Origin: Anaerolentibacter hominis
GTDB lineage: Bacteria; Bacillota; Clostridia; Lachnospirales; Lachnospiraceae
Length of the DNA: 64,000 nucleotides
NCBI RefSeq assembly: GCF_032380675.1
Contig: NZ_JAWDIX010000004.1
Location: forward strand, 62,001 to 126,000
Direction: 5' to 3'
Below the pieces are notes generated by a model. It searched no databases. It was not told where the DNA came from and saw only the letters and a list, made by a program, of their open reading frames with translations. Both the position numbers and the translations under genes were made by a program. This document shows positions 25,151 to 34,305 of this stretch, piece after piece; the first letter of the stretch is position 1, and every line of letters starts with the position of its first letter.

Positions 25151-25195
25151 CAGAAAGAAGCAGGCATAATGCAAGGGGGCGCCTGCTTCTTTCTG
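25151..25195. terminator. Bidirectional terminator
   Basis: CAGAAAGAAGCAGGC and its exact complement GCCTGCTTCTTTCTG (15-bp stem) lie between the LRR gene (+) and the histidine kinase gene (-). Confidence 0.8.
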
Positions 25196-25234
25196 TCCGT
25201 GCGTCCGGCGACACACGTGTCCACTTCAGTGAAT

Positions 25235-26719
25235 CTATATCATCTTTTTTAAGGAGAAATAAAAGGTGATACCATGTTCTTCATTCTGCACACCATAGGA
25301 GCCATGATGTGCCTCGATAATTGTCCGGACAATATAAAGGCCCAGACCCATATGGTCTCCGGCGGTTCTGGTCCGGGCTCTGTCGCCGCGGTAGAAGCCA
25401 TCCCAGATATTTTCCATCAATTTATTGCTGATCGGCATTCCGTCATTGTAGACGGAAAAGACGACCTGGTCTTCGGTACTGCGGATTTCAGCCCGGATCG
25501 TGCCATCTTTTTTGGTGTAGGCAACAGCATTCATCAGGAAGTTGTTCATTGCCTGACGGAGATAGAGCTCATTTCCCATCACATAGCAGGGACCAGGAAG
25601 AGAATACTCCAGATGCAGGCTGCGTTCATCAAATAGTATACGGTTCTTTTCCAGTAATTCTGCTGCAATGGAAGTCAGGTCCGTCCGTTCTACTTCCAAT
25701 GATTTTAATCCATGTTCAATACCGGATAAGTCCATCAGATCGGAGATAAGCCGGTTCATCTTCTGTGTCTCATCTAAAATGACATCATAGTAGTAATCCC
25801 GGTCGATTTCATCCGTGGTATTTTTAAGTATTTCCGTATATCCGGTCAGGACGGAGAGGGGAGTCTTTAATTCATGGGAGACATTTGCCACAAAATCTCT
25901 TCTCATCTCGTCAATTTTTCTTCTGTATTCATTATCCTCCTGGAGAAGATGGTTTTTCTCTTTCAGCTCTCCAATCGTCTGTTCCAGATTGTCCGCCATA
26001 ATATTAATACTATTGGCCAGCTGCCCCAGCTCGTCTTTGGACCGGCCCGTCCTGGCCCTGACAGAAAAGTCAAGAGAGGCAATCCGGTTTGCGACCTGCT
26101 CAATTTCGACCACTGGTTCCGACATCCGCTTGGCCACCAGATAAATCAGGACAGCCCCCACAGAGAAGGCAGCGGCGGACAGCAGGGTCATATACCAGTT
26201 CACCTCGCCCCTGGTCTTCGCTATTGCAGTCAGCGAGGAGCGCAGAACCACATAAAATGTCTGGTCCTGATGAGGAATAATCCCAAACAGCTGCAGATAA
26301 CGCGTGCTGTCAATGTCCTTATTTTCATTTTTCCTTACAGATGCAAAGGGGCTGGTAGAGTACAAATCTTTAAATCTCTCAAAATTGAAGGTATTATTCA
26401 GACTGTCTGCCGGATCGCCGTTGGACTTATACTGACGGTTATCAAATATACAGCGGTAAGAGGAATCCGCCACTAATATATGGGCATCCGTATCATTTTC
26501 ATATCCGGACAGCAGTGTATTCAGAGGAACATCAGGATTGTCAGTGCTCAGCTGTACCAGATCCTGATAGGTATGCTCCAGAGCATTGCTTCTTCGCTGC
26601 AGATAGTAGGTGTTGGAAAAGGAAAAATTAATAAAAAACAGCACCGCCATGATACACAGAAGGATCAGGGCTATAATCCCCATAATTTTGGAACGAATGG
26701 TGCCGAAAGCCTTTTTCAT
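25235..26719 (-). CDS. Membrane sensor histidine kinase
   Basis: A 494-residue kinase. TM1 is near residues 12-30 and TM2 near 177-200, enclosing an extracytoplasmic sensor of about 145 residues. HAMP follows (RMSEPVVEIEQVANRIASLDFSVRA), then HisKA with FVANVSHELKTPLSVLTGY (phosphorylated His) and HATPase_c with NAVAYTKKDG (N box), VYNDGMPI (G1) and GDHMGLGLYIVRTIIEAHHG (G2). The start overlaps the response regulator stop by 4 nt, so they form an operon. The arylsulfotransferase lipoproteins immediately upstream on the same strand may be co-transcribed or regulated. Confidence 0.92.
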   Translation of the reverse strand: MKKAFGTIRSKIMGIIALILLCIMAVLFFINFSFSNTYYLQRRSNALEHTYQDLVQLSTDNPDVPLNTLLSGYENDTDAHILVADSSYRCIFDNRQYKSNGDPADSLNNTFNFERFKDLYSTSPFASVRKNENKDIDSTRYLQLFGIIPHQDQTFYVVLRSSLTAIAKTRGEVNWYMTLLSAAAFSVGAVLIYLVAKRMSEPVVEIEQVANRIASLDFSVRARTGRSKDELGQLANSINIMADNLEQTIGELKEKNHLLQEDNEYRRKIDEMRRDFVANVSHELKTPLSVLTGYTEILKNTTDEIDRDYYYDVILDETQKMNRLISDLMDLSGIEHGLKSLEVERTDLTSIAAELLEKNRILFDERSLHLEYSLPGPCYVMGNELYLRQAMNNFLMNAVAYTKKDGTIRAEIRSTEDQVVFSVYNDGMPISNKLMENIWDGFYRGDRARTRTAGDHMGLGLYIVRTIIEAHHGSYGVQNEEHGITFYFSLKKMI

Positions 26720-27393
26720 GCCACTACCTCAAACTGATATCCGATCCCGTGAACTGTTTTGATATAATTACAGGACGAGAGCTTGCTTCTGAGCTGCTTG
26801 ATATGGGTATCTACGGTGCGCAGATCCCCTTCATATTCAATTCCCCAGACAGAATTTAAAATAGTTTCTCTGGAAAGCACCAGATTTTCATGCTGTACCA
26901 GGTACAAAAGAAGGTCATATTCCTTGGGAGTCAGAGTAAGCTGTTTGTCGTCCATCCAGATCCGGTGCTGAGCCGGCTGAATCTTAATCTTACCTGCAAA
27001 AACATCAGTTCCGGACAGCCTGGTCCTCTTTAGGACCGCCTCGATATGAGCCAGGAGGACAGAGGGCAGGAAAGGCTTGGGAATATAATCGTCGGCTCCG
27101 CATTTAAAGCCGTTTAACTGATCATATTCTTCTCCTTTTGCCGTCAGCATAATCACAGGAACCTGTGAATAGTGCCTCAGGTCGGTTAAAACTTCAAAAC
27201 CATCTATAATAGGCATCATAACGTCCAGAAGGATCAGATCAACCGAGTTGGAATTGGCATAAAACAGGTCCAGAGCTTCTTCCCCGTTAGCTGCTTCTAT
27301 TACAGCGTACTGTTTAATTGTAAGAAAATCCTTTAACATCCGGCGGATCCGGTCATCGTCATCTGCGATTAAAATAGTTCCCTTTGTCTGCAC
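26716..27393 (-). CDS. OmpR-family response regulator
   Basis: A 225-residue regulator with an N-terminal receiver (ILIADDDDRIRRML acidic pocket; LILLDVMMPIIDGFEVL with the phospho-acceptor Asp; MLTAKGEEYDQLNGFKCGADDYIPKPF with Thr and Lys) and a C-terminal winged helix (LTPKEYDLLLYLVQHENLVLSRE, DLRTVDTHIKQLRSKL, TVHGIGYQFEV). GGAGG lies upstream. It is the partner of the adjacent kinase. The target genes are not shown by the sequence. Confidence 0.94.
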   Translation of the reverse strand: MQTKGTILIADDDDRIRRMLKDFLTIKQYAVIEAANGEEALDLFYANSNSVDLILLDVMMPIIDGFEVLTDLRHYSQVPVIMLTAKGEEYDQLNGFKCGADDYIPKPFLPSVLLAHIEAVLKRTRLSGTDVFAGKIKIQPAQHRIWMDDKQLTLTPKEYDLLLYLVQHENLVLSRETILNSVWGIEYEGDLRTVDTHIKQLRSKLSSCNYIKTVHGIGYQFEVVA

Positions 27394-27428
27394 GGGAAGT
27401 CCCCTCCTTTCTTAACAGTTATCCAGCA

Positions 27429-27454
27429 AGGGCGTCCTGCTCTCTGGACGCCCT
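27429..27454. terminator. Hairpin between arylsulfotransferase gene and response regulator
   Basis: AGGGCGTCC / GGACGCCCT, 9-bp perfect stem with no clear T-tract. It may attenuate read-through from the lipoprotein genes into the two-component genes on the minus strand. Confidence 0.45.
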
Positions 27455-27520
27455 GTGCCGGTTCAATACAGTCCGTTGAACCCATTCCCGCAAGGGAACG
27501 GTTCGGCCCGTAAAATTCTT

Positions 27521-29536
27521 TTAATGAGCAATAGTTATAGTCTGATTGGTATTATACCGCGTGTCCTTGTAATTAACGACAAGCTTGTAAGTGTCATCTT
27601 CCAGCAAATCCAGAGGGATGGCCGTATTGTAGTAGAGATCTACATAGGTATCCTCTCCCTCCCCGGTAAAGGAAAGATCATAGCGGTAAGATCCGTTCTC
27701 CCCGATAAATTCCAGGGCAGATACGGAGTGGTCCGTCCTGTTCAGGAATAATACATTATCGGTAATAGTAAATGTTACTTCTTCCGTCAGAGTCTCCTTT
27801 GGCACTTTCAGCTTTTTCTTGGTCTTGACAGGAGCCAGAAGGGTTCCTCTGGTATAATTCTCGCCGATATCCATCGGAGAGGAAAGAATCTCATAATTGG
27901 GCGTCAGCTCATAAGCGCGGTAAAAATAATACCGGAAGGAATACTGATTCATAGCTTCCTCCGATTCATAATCAAATTCATAAATCATAGCTTTCCGCTT
28001 GTCAATCAGCGGGTCCAGATAGCCTCCCATGAAGAAGACACGTCCGTCTTCATATTCCAGGATAGAATTGGACGTGATTTTGGATTTCACTCCGGCATAG
28101 GTATGCTCCTGGCGCACAGTTCCTTCTTTTTCGTTTATTGTATAGATGGAGACATAGGAGTCCTCCAGATCATCCATAAATTTAACCTTTCTGGTTTTAT
28201 GCCAGTGGTTGTCAAACATAATTATATGGATCGTATCCGGGTCGCCGTCCAGATCTTGTGGTACCTCATAAATACTGTGAGGCTGGTAATGCCAGATGAT
28301 ATCTCCTTCCGGTTTGAGAACCTTGGATTCAAACTCCGTTCCCTCCCAGAACTTCGGATTGCACAGAATCCACTCCAGCTCGTTGGTCGTCCAGTTAACC
28401 TTTATACCGGAGTGAACGTTTCTGGGGGATAGAAGTACGGTGTCTGTCTCAGGATTATACGACACCGTATTTAAATGAGCCCAGTCGATCATATCCCGAT
28501 AGGTATCTCCGAAGATTTCCCTCATATCCAGAGTTTTGACTACAGCGCCGGTTTCCCGGTCAATCTCCTGGATGGTGTCCTCTACATGCCCGTCTATAGA
28601 GCTGGAACAAATCAGGAAATTCCCGCCCGGCGTCATCTCGGCAATATCGTGGTGCATACCTTTTTCTACATAATAAACCCGGTGTACCCGGCCCAGGTGA
28701 TCCATCTCGAATAATTCCTGGCTGTGGGGTTTTTCATAGGTTTCAATCATAACATCTTTCACCTGGAAGATAAACATTCCATTGGAAAGAGGGAACATTC
28801 CATAGCTTCCGGTCTTTGTGGAAAGATACCAGCGCACATTGCCGGAACTGTCATAGGCAAATGGATAAGGGGTGTTCTGGCCGGATACTTCGGTCAGCGG
28901 ATAAGCGGAAACAGCCGTCTTTTTTTCCACCCTTACAATGTTATCAAAAGCCTTGGGAAGCGGATCGGTCTGAATAAGGACTTCCTTTTTATCCGATGTT
29001 TTGCCGTCTTTGTCCAGCAGTTCCAGCAGCACCTTATTTTCTCTGCCTGGATACAGGCCGATCACCGGCACACGGTGAACAGTTCCTGATACGGTTTCAC
29101 CGGATACATCATCTTCCGGAGTGTCTCCGGGCACCGTAAAGCGGACGCGGCATTCCTTGTCCGTTTTAAAAATAACGACTGCTGAAAGAGGAGAATTCTG
29201 GTAGGGGTCCTGGATAACAATCGGCTCCTCAAACGTATAGTCTCCGCTTTCTGCCATAGCCTGAAGCTGATCATCGGTTTTCTGATGAACAACAGCGATG
29301 GATTCCTCAACGGGAACGGTCGTCTCCTTTACCACGGAGACAGCCGGATCAACAGTACCGCTGTCCAGATCCATGTCCGGCGTGTCCTCCGGAACCATCT
29401 TGGAGTTATTCTTTTTATCCTTCTGGCCGGCGTCGGCCTTGCTGCATCCTGCCGCTGCCAGCATGAACAGCAGCAGAAAACATAAAAGGAGTAATCGTTT
29501 CATGGGTTTGTTTAATATGTTTTTACTATTATGCAT
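27521..29536 (-). CDS. Arylsulfotransferase (ASST) family lipoprotein, copy 2
   Basis: A 671-residue surface lipoprotein (LLLLCFLLLFMLAAAGCSK lipobox). After a short acidic linker comes an N-terminal beta domain (ESIAVVHQ to about residue 190) and a beta-propeller with ASST hallmarks: KGMHHDIAEMTPGGNFLICSSS, DWAHLNTVSYNPETDTVLLSPRNVHSG, LEWILCNPKFWEG and WHYQPHSIYEVP. ASST enzymes move sulfate between phenolic compounds by a sulfo-His intermediate. GAAAGG 7 nt before ATG 29536 supports this start; ATG 29503 right before the signal is possible. Paralogous to the next gene at about one-third identity by eye. True substrates unknown. Confidence 0.8.
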   Translation of the reverse strand: MHNSKNILNKPMKRLLLLCFLLLFMLAAAGCSKADAGQKDKKNNSKMVPEDTPDMDLDSGTVDPAVSVVKETTVPVEESIAVVHQKTDDQLQAMAESGDYTFEEPIVIQDPYQNSPLSAVVIFKTDKECRVRFTVPGDTPEDDVSGETVSGTVHRVPVIGLYPGRENKVLLELLDKDGKTSDKKEVLIQTDPLPKAFDNIVRVEKKTAVSAYPLTEVSGQNTPYPFAYDSSGNVRWYLSTKTGSYGMFPLSNGMFIFQVKDVMIETYEKPHSQELFEMDHLGRVHRVYYVEKGMHHDIAEMTPGGNFLICSSSIDGHVEDTIQEIDRETGAVVKTLDMREIFGDTYRDMIDWAHLNTVSYNPETDTVLLSPRNVHSGIKVNWTTNELEWILCNPKFWEGTEFESKVLKPEGDIIWHYQPHSIYEVPQDLDGDPDTIHIIMFDNHWHKTRKVKFMDDLEDSYVSIYTINEKEGTVRQEHTYAGVKSKITSNSILEYEDGRVFFMGGYLDPLIDKRKAMIYEFDYESEEAMNQYSFRYYFYRAYELTPNYEILSSPMDIGENYTRGTLLAPVKTKKKLKVPKETLTEEVTFTITDNVLFLNRTDHSVSALEFIGENGSYRYDLSFTGEGEDTYVDLYYNTAIPLDLLEDDTYKLVVNYKDTRYNTNQTITIAH

Positions 29537-29611
29537 GATTCTGCCTTTCAGCCTGTTTCTTCCGGCTGCACTAAGGTATCGCTTAGCTGAGAAGAAAGTA
29601 CAGGCGAAGTA

Positions 29612-31609
29612 TTAGTTAGCATCTGTGGTTTCAAAGGTAACCTGATAGTTGGTATCATAGATGGTTCCGTTGTTGACCAGATAAAGATTCCAGCTGCCGT
29701 CAAGGGAGACCGGTGATGTCCAGGCGGTAAAAGCAACAGGTGCACCCTCTTCACCTGCAAAGGCAGGTGCGGGAATGGCATAAGCCTTCGCCGTGCCGTC
29801 CTCCGACAGGAGAACCATCCGGGCGTCGTCGCCGGTGCCGGACCAGGAACCGCTCACTGCAAGCCGGTCAGGAGACTGGGTTACTGTAAATTCAAAATCT
29901 GCGGGAACAGCCTTCGAGGCATCGAAGGAGCCGGCATCTATCGCGGGGGTCTCACCCAGATCGCCCAGATATTTGCCTTCCTGTGTAAGATCCAGGATTC
30001 CCTCATCGGAATACATATCCATGTGATAACTGCGGTAACACCAGTTATTTATCTTCATTTCAAATACTACTTTACCATCTTTCACCTGATTGATGTAGGT
30101 GGAGAATTCATTCGTCCCGAATCCCTGTCCCGCCTGACTGTCATAAGACTTCGTCTCAGGATTGTAGGAAATACCGCCGGAGGTCACCCAAATATTATCC
30201 TCTCCCAGGTACTGGGCGCCGCTGATGAAGGAAGAGTACCATTCCTCACCCCGGTCCTTGCCATATTCCCAGACCTGGCGGATGGTCATCTTATCCGTAT
30301 CAATCCGGTAAATAACGGCACGGGAATAGACATCACTGCCGGTTACTTTCTGATCTTCTTTTCCGACTTTGGTTCTTCCGGCTCCGTTATCAAAGAGCAG
30401 GATATCTCCATTTGGAAGCATGGTAGCTTCGTGCTGGGCATACTGCCATTCAAAATCTTTTCCCTCAGGAGTAAAGAACAGGGACGGATCTGCATCTTCC
30501 CAGCCATCCGGATCTCCCAGAATCCAGGAAACCTCTTTACTGGAACGGTTAATTCCCACAACCGCGTCTACATGGCGGCCGGAAAGAAGGATAGTGTCCG
30601 TTTTTTCATCGTAGCAGACCGCATTATTGTGGAACCAGTCCTCGTCGGTCCGGTTAATTGAACCGCCGTCCTTTGGATTCAGAAGTTTAGATAAATCAAT
30701 TTCGTCCACAACTTCCCCGGTGGCCCGGTCAATTTCCACCACATGGGCTTCCACGGTACTGAAATCACGGGCATCGCTGCAGACTAACAGGTTGCCGTTT
30801 GGCAGTTCCCAGAAATCGTGATGCTGTCCGCCGGGCACAAGGTAATCATTATATACTTTACCGCTCAGGTCTATTTCATAGAGGCCTGTGGTGTAGTATT
30901 GCGTTTTCAGGACCCGGGAAGAAGAGATCATGAGGTGACCGTTTGCCAGCCTCTTTAACGGCATGGCAATCGTATTGGAAAGAGCCCAGCGGATATCTCC
31001 TTCGCTGTCGTATGCCACACCGGTATAGCCGCTTGCATCCATCATAGCACAGGCAAAGGTCAGCTTGGAATAGTCATATTGATCTTTATCAATTTTCTTA
31101 ATCTCCGCCTTCACCAGATTGGTATTCAGGGCATCTGTTTCAACAGATACTGTCTTGGAAGTCCCATCCTCCAGAACAAATTCCACTTCGGTGGAACCGC
31201 CGGCGTACAGACCGTAAATGGGAAGAATATGGGTAGACGCCGCATCAAAGGTGTGTTCAATATTATCTTTTTCTTTTTTACCTTTTACCGTCACGGTAAC
31301 CGACTGCTCGGTATCTGTGTTAAATATGGCGATTGCGGTCAGAGGGGAAGTCCCGTAAGGGTTCACCACAACGAGAGGATTATCCAGGGTATAGCCCTTA
31401 TCCGCTTCTTTCAGAAGATTTTCATCAACGGAACGCTGTTCTTCCAGATAATCACTGAAATCGGGCGTCAGGCGGTCTGGCTCTTCCTGTTTATCATCCG
31501 TGTCAATCGGAGTATTCTGGTCCTCCTGGTCCGATACTTCCTTTTTGCTGCAGCCGGCCAGGGTGAAGAGAAGCAGCACCGTTAACAGAATCCAAATACT
31601 TTTTTTCAT
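29612..31609 (-). CDS. Arylsulfotransferase (ASST) family lipoprotein, copy 1
   Basis: A 665-residue lipoprotein (signal IWILLTVLLLFTLAGCSKK, start with AGGAGG upstream). The domain order matches copy 2: acidic linker, N-terminal beta domain, then propeller with GGQHHDFWELPNGNLLVCSD, DWFHNNAVCYDEKTDTILLSGRHVDAVVG, EVSWILGDPDGWED and WQYAQHEATMLPNGDILLFDNG. These His-containing strands are typical of bacterial ASST. In gut bacteria such enzymes act on phenol sulfates without PAPS. It follows the small lipoprotein by 11 nt and precedes copy 2 by 75 nt: one operon. Confidence 0.83.
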   Translation of the reverse strand: MKKSIWILLTVLLLFTLAGCSKKEVSDQEDQNTPIDTDDKQEEPDRLTPDFSDYLEEQRSVDENLLKEADKGYTLDNPLVVVNPYGTSPLTAIAIFNTDTEQSVTVTVKGKKEKDNIEHTFDAASTHILPIYGLYAGGSTEVEFVLEDGTSKTVSVETDALNTNLVKAEIKKIDKDQYDYSKLTFACAMMDASGYTGVAYDSEGDIRWALSNTIAMPLKRLANGHLMISSSRVLKTQYYTTGLYEIDLSGKVYNDYLVPGGQHHDFWELPNGNLLVCSDARDFSTVEAHVVEIDRATGEVVDEIDLSKLLNPKDGGSINRTDEDWFHNNAVCYDEKTDTILLSGRHVDAVVGINRSSKEVSWILGDPDGWEDADPSLFFTPEGKDFEWQYAQHEATMLPNGDILLFDNGAGRTKVGKEDQKVTGSDVYSRAVIYRIDTDKMTIRQVWEYGKDRGEEWYSSFISGAQYLGEDNIWVTSGGISYNPETKSYDSQAGQGFGTNEFSTYINQVKDGKVVFEMKINNWCYRSYHMDMYSDEGILDLTQEGKYLGDLGETPAIDAGSFDASKAVPADFEFTVTQSPDRLAVSGSWSGTGDDARMVLLSEDGTAKAYAIPAPAFAGEEGAPVAFTAWTSPVSLDGSWNLYLVNNGTIYDTNYQVTFETTDAN

Positions 31610-31620
31610 TTTGGCCTCCT

Positions 31621-32226
31621 TTAGTCGATGGCATATTCAAAGGTGTCGTTTTCAAAGGGATAGGAAATAGTAAGTCCGGAAGCCCCTTCTTTAATTTCAA
31701 AGGCAAGCCATCCTTCATGGGAACCAAAGTTCAGACTGGTGCCCGGAATCCGTTTCATTCCAAGATCTGACAGAAAACTGTCGTCACAGCGGGAATACGT
31801 ATTGCCCTCGCTGTCTGTAAGAACAAACTTGTCCCAGGAAATATCTTCCGTGCTGTCCTCTTTTTCAAAACTCATCTTGACCAGACAGTACTCATACCCA
31901 TCCTCCGCCTCCGCGGTAAACTTGGATGTCGCAACATTGGTGTATCCAAGTATCGTGCTGGCATTTTCCAGAGATTTGTCAATTTCTACATTCTCAATGC
32001 CGATTGTCCAGCCGGCGACAGAGATTATTTCATTTATGGCAGATTCGTCATCGGAGGCGGCGGAAACATCCTCATCATCCTTATCGTCCTCCTTGTCAGC
32101 TGCGGCAGCGGAATCCGGCGACGGATCAGAATTGCCGCTGCCGGCAGTACTGTCTTTGTCAGAACAGGCCGTAAGCAAAAGCATCATTGTCAGCAGTAAG
32201 GTTACGGCTAATATGGTTCGTTTCAT
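31621..32226 (-). CDS. Unknown lipoprotein, first gene of the ASST operon
   Basis: A 201-residue lipoprotein: AVTLLLTMMLLLTACSDKD is a signal peptide with lipobox, followed by a Ser/Asp/Ala-rich linker of about 45 residues. The folded part (SVAGWTIGIENVEIDKSL to the end) contains KFTAEAEDGYEYCLVKMSFEKED, typical of DUF4352/Ig-like extracytoplasmic domains (telokin-like). Start ATG 32226 is chosen over an upstream frame because AGGAGG precedes it. It could be an accessory to the arylsulfotransferases. Function unknown. Confidence 0.72.
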   Translation of the reverse strand: MKRTILAVTLLLTMMLLLTACSDKDSTAGSGNSDPSPDSAAAADKEDDKDDEDVSAASDDESAINEIISVAGWTIGIENVEIDKSLENASTILGYTNVATSKFTAEAEDGYEYCLVKMSFEKEDSTEDISWDKFVLTDSEGNTYSRCDDSFLSDLGMKRIPGTSLNFGSHEGWLAFEIKEGASGLTISYPFENDTFEYAID

Positions 32227-32474
32227 AATCTTATTCCTCCTGTTGTTTGTACATTTCCCGGTTGCTGAAAGCAATATTCTTCCGGAAAACACTCCCTGTG
32301 TAGAATTTATAATGTTAGAACGTCGAGTTAAGTATAAAAAAGGGTTATGATGAAAATGTGATGGTTAAAAAGACGAAAAATCATTTATTTACCTGTATTA
32401 ACTTGATGGCAGGTTGCAATTTATTATATATTTTATTAAACTATAAGAACGTATACAGGAGGGATCGGGAAATA

Positions 32475-32894
32475 ATGAAAAAAGTAATCGTAATTGACGG
32501 GCAGGGCGGAAAAATGGGTAAGGCGATTGTAGAGGAGCTGAAGAAAAATGTGACCGGTATTGAAATATACGGGATCGGCACAAACAGCCTGGCTACCTCT
32601 GCCATGCTGAAAGCCGGAGCTCATTACGGGGCTACCGGAGAAAATCCTATTATTGTCAACAGTAAAGATGCCGATATTATTGTAGGGCCGCTGGGAATGG
32701 TGATCGCCAATTCGCTTTTGGGCGAAATTACACCTGCCATGGCACAAGCGGTGGGATTTTGCAGGGCGGTCAAGGTTTTAATACCTGTAAACCACTGCCA
32801 TTGCAACAATGTGGTGGCTGGTGTTCAGGATGTTCCTTTGGGAGAACTGATACGGCTGGCAGTAAAACAGGTTGCATTAAATATAGAAGATTAA
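32475..32894 (+). CDS. DUF3842 family protein
   Basis: A 139-residue protein with a Rossmann-like start, KKVIVIDGQGGKMGKAIVEELKK, then IYGIGTNSLATSAMLKAGAHYGATGENPIIVN and CRAVKVLIPVNHCHCNNVVAGVQD. This is the DUF3842 family, widespread in Clostridia, with no known function. The glycine-rich loop suggests nucleotide binding, and the HCHC segment could bind metal. Start ATG 32475 is placed at the conserved N-terminus with GGGA nearby and AGGAGG 15 nt upstream. The next gene starts 27 nt downstream. Confidence 0.85.
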   Translation: MKKVIVIDGQGGKMGKAIVEELKKNVTGIEIYGIGTNSLATSAMLKAGAHYGATGENPIIVNSKDADIIVGPLGMVIANSLLGEITPAMAQAVGFCRAVKVLIPVNHCHCNNVVAGVQDVPLGELIRLAVKQVALNIED

Positions 32895-32921
32895 TATGGT
32901 TTGGATTGTTCGGGAGTACGT

Positions 32922-33485
32922 ATGATAACAATATTATTAACCAATTATAAGCATTATCCGCTCATGCAGATGCAGGATGCGGTAAAATTGATTTATCAGA
33001 ATGAATTTGGAAGCGGTCATCTGATTATGGATGAGGCAGAAAGTCTGAGACTGCTTCAAAAGGAGATGGAGAACCCGTACAGCCGGGGTATTGATGAAAA
33101 TATGGTCGAGGGAATCGGAAATGGCCTCTGCCGCCTGAATCTGCGGCCCGCTGTGGATGCAGGCATTTCACCGGTGACCATCAATCGTGCGTTCCTTGAA
33201 GCGGCAAAGGAAGTGAAAGGAGACAAGCATCAGTTTTCCAAAAAACTGGACAGCCTCTACCAGTGCTGCCGGTCAGGGAGACTCCCCTGGAGCACAAAAG
33301 AGTTTATACGCTTCATTACCAGCTATGAGGAAAAGGGATTTCCGCCGGTGGAACATTCAAAAATATACAAGGAAGCTTATATCCCTTCCTACAGAGTTAT
33401 AAGGCTACAGGATGTACTGGAATTTGAGAGAGAAAGCAATCCTTCCAGGGATTACTATAAGCCTGGAAGTTCAAAGATATATTAG
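32922..33485 (+). CDS. Conserved hypothetical protein
   Basis: A 187-residue soluble protein that I cannot assign to a named family. It begins MITILLTNYKHYPLMQMQDAVKLIYQNEFGSGHLI and continues with a helical body containing GIGNGLCRLNL and a C-terminal PPVEHSKIYKEAYIPSYRVI segment. The EFGSGHLI and HSKIYKEAYIPSYRVI stretches look like conserved core motifs. GGGAG 5 nt before ATG 32922 sets the start. It is between DUF3842 and a GNAT gene on the same strand, all three closely spaced. Confidence 0.75.
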   Translation: MITILLTNYKHYPLMQMQDAVKLIYQNEFGSGHLIMDEAESLRLLQKEMENPYSRGIDENMVEGIGNGLCRLNLRPAVDAGISPVTINRAFLEAAKEVKGDKHQFSKKLDSLYQCCRSGRLPWSTKEFIRFITSYEEKGFPPVEHSKIYKEAYIPSYRVIRLQDVLEFERESNPSRDYYKPGSSKIY

Positions 33486-33515
33486 AATAGAAAAATAAGA
33501 GAGGTAGAATCAGAA

Positions 33516-34088
33516 ATGGATATAAAGAAATTAGACCGTACATTTGTATCGGACATTTATCATACGCATATGCAGGAAGCATTTCCACAGGCTGAATTAA
33601 AGCCGCTGAAAACAATTCTGATGCTTATGGAACTGAATTTATATGAGGGCTATGGACTTTTTGAAGAAGGCAGGCTGCTGGCATATGCACTGCTTGTACG
33701 AAGCAGGACAAGTTCCTGTACCCTGCTGGATTATTATGCCGTCTGCAGAGAGTACCGGGACCGTGGGCTGGGCAGCACCTTTTTGCAGAAACTTCGGGAT
33801 GCCTATCAGGATACCCAGGGTATTCTGATTGAGACGGAGGATATTGACCGGGCAGAGAACGAGGAGGAAAAAAATATAAGGACCCGCAGAGTACAGTTTT
33901 ATGAGAGAAACGGTGCGGTGCGCACCGGCATTAAAGCCTGTGTATTCACAGTTGACTACCGTGTTTTCTACCTGCCTGTTGCAGGGAAACCCGATGATGA
34001 AATGCTGTTCCGGGAATTTGAGGATATCTATCATACCCTGGTGCCTGAGAAATACTATGAAAGCAACGTGTTTATCACGATGGATTAA
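33516..34088 (+). CDS. GNAT family N-acetyltransferase
   Basis: A 190-residue acetyltransferase. LLDYYAVCREYRDRGLGSTFLQKLRDAY holds the acetyl-CoA loop (R-x-x-G-L-G, about residue 85); IETEDIDRAENEEEKNIRTRRVQFYERNGAV is the later beta5/alpha4 region with the FYERNGA motif. Substrate unknown. GAGAGGTAGAAT lies upstream of the ATG. Last gene of the three-gene run, followed by a strong terminator. Confidence 0.88.
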   Translation: MDIKKLDRTFVSDIYHTHMQEAFPQAELKPLKTILMLMELNLYEGYGLFEEGRLLAYALLVRSRTSSCTLLDYYAVCREYRDRGLGSTFLQKLRDAYQDTQGILIETEDIDRAENEEEKNIRTRRVQFYERNGAVRTGIKACVFTVDYRVFYLPVAGKPDDEMLFREFEDIYHTLVPEKYYESNVFITMD

Positions 34089-34101
34089 AAATCGTTCACG
34101 A

Positions 34102-34138
34102 AGGAAAACCCCGCAGACAGAATCTGCGGGGTTTTCCT
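34102..34138 (+). terminator. Strong Rho-independent terminator
   Basis: AGGAAAACCCCGCAGA and its exact complement (16-bp stem, 5-nt loop); the second arm ends in GGGGTTTTCCT. Confidence 0.92.
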
Positions 34139-34305
34139 GATTATATCTCAATTCATCAAACCATATCTAAACCATATAATGGATTAGCCTAATTTAGTAT
34201 AAGCAATCCGGCCTGCCGGACTGTCTCATTTATAAACAATACCTATACCAATTTAAGTATAAATTCTCTCTCTGTATATGTCAACCAGATTCGAATAAAG
34301 TTTCA

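Noticed and set aside
31739..32350. 203-codon plus-strand frame opposite the unknown lipoprotein
   Set aside because: Ser-rich mirror of the lipoprotein's coding strand; the minus-strand frame has AGGAGG, signal peptide and lipobox.
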